A DNA stretch of 7,836 nucleotides from the NCBI GenBank assembly GCA_004298915.1, contig SCTE01000300.1:1-7836 (forward strand). Direction: 5' to 3'. The position numbers were made by a program, and so were the translations under genes. The stretch comes from Chloroflexota bacterium (GTDB taxonomy: Bacteria; Chloroflexota; Limnocylindria; Limnocylindrales; CSP1-4). The notes under the pieces are model-generated. The model did not search any database. It saw nothing but the letters and a program-made list of their open reading frames with translations, and was not told the origin of the DNA. This document shows positions 4,450-7,836 of this stretch, piece after piece (positions within the stretch are counted from its first letter, which is position 1; the number at the start of each line of letters is the position of its first letter).

Positions 4450-7449
4450 ATGGATGACCGAAACGACCCCTTCCGTCCGCCGACCGGGCCGGACGGCCGA
4501 GGCCCCCGAGGCCCGCGCTCGACTGCCGCCCGACGGCCCCAGCCTCCGACGAATCCGTTCAGTGGACGGCTCAGCGTGGTGGTCGGAATCGCGGTGGTGG
4601 TGCTCCTGTTCGGAGCCGGCGTCCTCGAGTTCTGGACCGACGCGATCTGGTATCGGAGCGTCCAATTCGATGCGGTGTTCTGGACCCGGATCTGGGCCCA
4701 GTTGATCCTGTTCGTCGTCGGCGCCGGCGCGACGCTCCTCATCCTGCTCGGGAACCTCTGGCTCGCGAATCGGTTCGCCCCGCCGGGCGACGGAACGCCC
4801 GCATCGTTCGGCGATGTCCTCCAGCGCCTCAGCGAGGTCAGCGCTGCGAGTGATCCGCGCGATCGGATCGGGATGCCGAGGCCGGTCAACGCGGAGCCCA
4901 TCCCGATGCCCGACCTGTCGCCCGTCGCGAGCGTCGTCCTGGCCGGCCTGTCGGTCCTGGCCGCCCTGATCATCGGGGGCGCCGCCGCCGCCTCGTGGGA
5001 CACGATCCTGCTGTGGATCCACCGGGTCCCGTTCGTGGCCGCGGGTGGCGCTCCAAGCGTCGATCCGATCTTCGGTCGCAACGCGTCCTGGTTCCTGTTC
5101 GACCTGCCATTCCTGCGGACCGTCCAGACCGTATTCAATGTCGTCGTGCTGGGCGCGCTCGGGGTCGCCGGCGCTCGGTACCTGGCTGGGCTCACCCGTT
5201 CGGGCTTCTCCCTGCCCTCGGCCGTTCGCGTCCACCTCGCCATCCTGGCCGCCCTGTACCTCCTGTCAGTCGCGTTCGGCTACCAGCTCGACAAGTACGA
5301 GCTCGTGTACTCGGTTCGGGGTGTCGCGTCGGGGGTCAGCTACACCGACCAGAACGCCCAGTTCCTGGCCTTCGACCTGCTGACCGGGCTGTCGGCGTTC
5401 GCGGCCGCGTTCCTCGTCGGCGCGGCCTTCACCCGGTGGACCTGGCCGCTCGGCGTGACCCTCGCGACGTGGTTCCTGGCGTCGCTCCTCGTCGGCCGCC
5501 TGTATCCGGAAGTCGTCCAGCGGTTCGTGGTGCTTCCGAACCAGTACAACCTCGAGCAGCCGTATATCGCCAACAACATCGCGATGACCCGCCGGGCATT
5601 CGGGCTCGATGCCTGGGAGGAACGGGCCTATGACGGATCGGCACCCCTGACGCGAGCCCAGATCGACGACGAATCCGCCACCTTTGCCAACGCTCGCCTG
5701 TGGGACTACCGCCCGCTCGGCGACACGCTCGACCAGCTCCAGACCGTCCGCCGCTACTACGACTTCATCGATGTCGATACGGATCGGTACAGCATCGACG
5801 GCAAGGAACGGCAGGTCATGCTGTCGGCCCGCGAGCTCAACCTGGCCGCCACGGACGCGGCGAGCGGCTGGGTCAACCAGCGGATCATCTACACGCACGG
5901 AATCGGGATCGCGATGGTCCCGGTGAACGAGGTCACCAACGAGGGCCAGCCGGTGCTCCTGGTCAAGGACCTGCCGCCGGTGTCGAGCAGCGGCGCCCCT
6001 GGAGTGTCGGAGCCGCGCATCTACTTCGGCGAGTCGTTGTCCGACTACGTCATCGTCGGGGCGCGCCAGTCCGAGTTCGACTACCCGCAGGGCGACAACG
6101 CCGCGGGTGCCGGCACGGATGTCCAGACGCGTTGGACTGCCTCGACCGGAATCAAGCTCGACACGACCCTCTCCCGCCTCTTGTTCGCGCTCCGCTTCCG
6201 GGACCTGAACCTGTTCATCAGCGACCAGGTCACGTCGGACAGCCAGCTCCTGATGCACCGCGCCCTGAACGACCGGCTCCAGCTCATTGCCCCGTTCCTG
6301 TCGTACGACAAGGATCCGTACGTCGTGGTCACCGATGCCGGGCGCCTCGTCTATGTCCAGGATGCGTTCACGACCTCGGATCGCTTCCCGAATGCCCAGT
6401 CCTTCAATCCGGCCCAGCTCGACAAGTCAGGCCTGGCTCCGCACGACCTCAACTACGTCCGCAACAGCGTGAAGGTCGTGATGGATGCCTACGACGGAAC
6501 CATGACCTTCTACATCGCCGACCCGACCGACCCGATCATCCAGGCCTGGGCGGGCGTCTTCCCGACGCTCTTCCACCCGCTGTCGGACATGCCCCAGGAC
6601 CTCAAGTCGCATCTCCGCGTTCCCGAGGACCTGTTCAACATCCAGACCGCGATGTTCGGGCGCTACCACGTCACGAATACCGAGACGTTCTTCGGCAACC
6701 AGGACCGCTGGACGGTTCCCGCCGGAAAGACGAGCGACCAGAGCCTCCCGTCCGAGGCGTACTACGTGATCATGCGGATGCCCGGCGAGGCCGATCCGGA
6801 ATTCCTGCTCCTCCAGCCGATGGTGCCGGTCGGCCGGCCGAACATGATCGCCTGGGTCGCGGCGCGCAACGACCAGGCGCACTACGGCGGCGTCCGGTTC
6901 TACCGGTTCAGGTCTGACACGACAGTCTTCGGGCCCGCCCAGATCGAGGCGCGGATCGACCAGGATCCGACGATCTCCGCGCAGATCACGCTCTGGAACC
7001 AGTCGGGGAGCAAGGTCGTTCGAGGCAACCTCATCGTCGTCCCGGTCGGCGACACGCTGATCTACCTCCAGCCGGTGTACCTCCAGTCAACCTCGTCGTC
7101 CTTCCCGGAGTTCCAGCGCATCGTGGTCGCGTCGCCGACATCCGTGGTCTGGGGCGAGACGCTGGCCGAGGCCCTCGACCAGCTCCTCGGTGCCGCGCCC
7201 GGACCGAGCCCGACACCCGGACCGTCGGGCGGGCCGACGCCGACGCCGGGCACGACCGCAGCCCCGACGCCGGGGCCGGGCATCCCGGCCGACGTCCCGG
7301 GCCTGATCGCCTACGCGAATGCCCACTTCGACCTTGCGCAGGCGGCGTTGCGCAACGGTGACTTCGCCGCCTACGGCCGCGAGATCGAACTTGTGCGCCA
7401 GGCACTCGCCCAGCTCGACGCACTCGCCGGGCCGACGCCCGCTCCGTAG
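4450..7449 (+). CDS. UPF0182 family integral membrane protein
   Basis: 999 aa, within the usual 900-1000 aa of UPF0182 (COG1615), a family of unknown function found in actinobacteria, cyanobacteria and Chloroflexota; M. tuberculosis Rv0064 and Rv3193c are members. After a Pro/Arg-rich cytoplasmic N-terminus I read seven membrane segments at about residues 41-60, 81-104, 158-181, 224-244, 261-279, 303-327 and 331-350. A large domain follows, predicted to lie outside the membrane. Family motifs include DPIFGRNASWFLFDLPF (205-221), QPYIANNIAMTRRAFGLD (370-387), YYDFIDVDTDRY (436-447), IYTHGIGIAMVP (480-491), PRIYFGES (522-529), RLQLIAPFLSYDKDPYVVV (609-627) and RYHVTNTETFFGNQDRW (738-754). A Pro/Thr/Gly linker (about 915-946) leads to a short helical C-terminal module (AQAALRNGDFAAYGREIE) seen in other members. 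The frame is intact. The ATG has its own -10-like box and no Shine-Dalgarno. Confidence 0.96.
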   Translation: MDDRNDPFRPPTGPDGRGPRGPRSTAARRPQPPTNPFSGRLSVVVGIAVVVLLFGAGVLEFWTDAIWYRSVQFDAVFWTRIWAQLILFVVGAGATLLILLGNLWLANRFAPPGDGTPASFGDVLQRLSEVSAASDPRDRIGMPRPVNAEPIPMPDLSPVASVVLAGLSVLAALIIGGAAAASWDTILLWIHRVPFVAAGGAPSVDPIFGRNASWFLFDLPFLRTVQTVFNVVVLGALGVAGARYLAGLTRSGFSLPSAVRVHLAILAALYLLSVAFGYQLDKYELVYSVRGVASGVSYTDQNAQFLAFDLLTGLSAFAAAFLVGAAFTRWTWPLGVTLATWFLASLLVGRLYPEVVQRFVVLPNQYNLEQPYIANNIAMTRRAFGLDAWEERAYDGSAPLTRAQIDDESATFANARLWDYRPLGDTLDQLQTVRRYYDFIDVDTDRYSIDGKERQVMLSARELNLAATDAASGWVNQRIIYTHGIGIAMVPVNEVTNEGQPVLLVKDLPPVSSSGAPGVSEPRIYFGESLSDYVIVGARQSEFDYPQGDNAAGAGTDVQTRWTASTGIKLDTTLSRLLFALRFRDLNLFISDQVTSDSQLLMHRALNDRLQLIAPFLSYDKDPYVVVTDAGRLVYVQDAFTTSDRFPNAQSFNPAQLDKSGLAPHDLNYVRNSVKVVMDAYDGTMTFYIADPTDPIIQAWAGVFPTLFHPLSDMPQDLKSHLRVPEDLFNIQTAMFGRYHVTNTETFFGNQDRWTVPAGKTSDQSLPSEAYYVIMRMPGEADPEFLLLQPMVPVGRPNMIAWVAARNDQAHYGGVRFYRFRSDTTVFGPAQIEARIDQDPTISAQITLWNQSGSKVVRGNLIVVPVGDTLIYLQPVYLQSTSSSFPEFQRIVVASPTSVVWGETLAEALDQLLGAAPGPSPTPGPSGGPTPTPGTTAAPTPGPGIPADVPGLIAYANAHFDLAQAALRNGDFAAYGREIELVRQALAQLDALAGPTPAP
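7192..7287 (+). repeat. Pro/Thr-rich low-complexity linker inside UPF0182
   Basis: This segment encodes about 32 residues made almost wholly of Pro, Thr, Gly, Ser and Ala, with PTPG repeated four times (for example PSPTPGPSGGPTPTPG). At the DNA level it is a run of imperfect CCGACGCCGGG-type repeats, so it may vary in length between strains. It joins the large extracytoplasmic domain to the C-terminal helical module and is probably an extended flexible spacer. Confidence 0.8.
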
Positions 7450-7476
7450 CGCTTCGCCACGAACCCGCCCGTCCCG

Positions 7477-7836
7477 ATGTCCGCCGCCACGGGCCTGGGC
7501 GCATCCCTGCTCGCGGTCCTCGTGCATCCTCGGTGGTGGGTGCTGTCCCTGGCCGGGTTCCTCGTTCGCGGCGGCGTGGTCGTGCTGCTCCTGCCCCTCG
7601 TTCCCCTGCCGAGCACCGCGGCCCTCGCCAACGCGCTTGGACCGACCCTCGTCGGGTTCGTGTTCGGTGGCCCGTCCGTCCCGTTCCTGGTCCTCGTGGG
7701 CTCGATCGCCCTCATTTCCGTCGCCTGGTTCGTGCTGGCCAGCTACGTCGGGTCGGCACTCGATCTGGCGCTCGTCCGCGACGTGGCCGCCGACGATGAC
7801 CTCGAGAGCCGGATCCCACCCGAGGCCGGTAGCCCG
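7477..7836 (+). CDS. Putative membrane protein (partial, runs off the window)
   Basis: An ATG at 7477 opens a frame with no stop to the window end, giving the first 120 residues. Third positions are almost all G or C. Two hydrophobic stretches are clear: about residues 21-45 (VLSLAGFLVRGGVVVLLLPL) and 66-98 (SVPFLVLVGSIALISVAWFV). A charged segment, ALVRDVAADDDLESR, begins after the second. I do not recognise the family. The ATG lies 27 nt after the UPF0182 stop and in the same reading frame. It has no Shine-Dalgarno sequence and no -10-like box, so it is most likely expressed from the UPF0182 transcript. An alternative GTG start further in is possible. Confidence 0.75.
   Translation, partial: MSAATGLGASLLAVLVHPRWWVLSLAGFLVRGGVVVLLLPLVPLPSTAALANALGPTLVGFVFGGPSVPFLVLVGSIALISVAWFVLASYVGSALDLALVRDVAADDDLESRIPPEAGSP

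Noticed and set aside
3870..5243. Long minus-strand open frames of 457 and 390 aa opposite the 152-aa gene and the start of UPF0182
   Set aside because: They are Arg/Pro/Gly/Ser-rich with no recognisable domain, and lie antisense to an unmistakable UPF0182 frame and its promoter. Long antisense frames are expected in DNA this GC-rich.
5266..6258. 330-aa minus-strand open frame inside UPF0182
   Set aside because: It is antisense to conserved UPF0182 motifs; its Arg/Glu/Asp/Val-rich translation is the typical mirror of high-GC coding sequence.
5700..6917. 405-aa plus-strand open frame within UPF0182
   Set aside because: Its Arg/Pro/His-rich, low-complexity translation overlaps the conserved UPF0182 frame; it is a shadow.
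1..7836. Search for CRISPR arrays, tRNAs, rRNAs, insertion sequences, att sites and riboswitches
   Set aside because: I saw no regularly spaced repeats, transposase-like or integrase-like frames, or recognisable RNA motifs. The guaA leader is too short and lacks any purine-riboswitch-like core.

Overview
The window is high-GC bacterial chromosome with third codon positions almost always G or C. It has tightly packed genes on both strands and no mobile elements, tRNAs, rRNAs or CRISPR arrays that I can see. The gene families (a two-domain GMP synthetase, DUF1028, UPF0182), a Pro/Thr-rich linker, and promoters that sit directly against start codons suggest a Chloroflexota lineage of the Limnocylindria/Ellin6529 type, or less likely an actinobacterium. 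That assignment is an inference from style, not a marker-gene identification.

Layout. Positions 1-40 hold the tail of a + strand gene. Positions 110-517 hold a small conserved hypothetical on the - strand, convergent with that tail and divergent from guaA. Positions 606-2321 hold guaA (GMP synthase, last step of de novo GMP synthesis). The guaA stop faces the stop of a - strand DUF1028 gene (2335-3231) across only 13 bp, and both stop codons lie inside one small hairpin. Divergent from DUF1028 is a 162-aa zinc-ribbon protein (3351-3839), followed on the + strand by an unrecognised 152-aa protein (3906-4364) and a 999-aa UPF0182 integral membrane protein (4450-7449). A second membrane protein starts at 7477 and runs off the end of the window. 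No gene-free stretch exceeds 119 bp.

How the genes relate. Only guaA has a firm biochemical role. The others are uncharacterised, and nothing here shows that they form one pathway. Almost every gene seems to have its own promoter: TA-N-N-N-T hexamers lie 6-9 nt before four start codons (517-, 3351+, 3906+, 4450+), the spacing expected for leaderless mRNAs. guaA differs, with a similar hexamer about 55 nt upstream and a Shine-Dalgarno-like GGAGGG. The only likely co-transcribed pair is UPF0182 and the membrane gene 27 nt after it. I found no clear new multi-gene system. The items most worth a second look are the recurrent leaderless promoter layout, the N-terminal extension on GuaA, the stop-codon hairpin, the competing inverted repeats at 3845-3894, and the two unrecognised small proteins.
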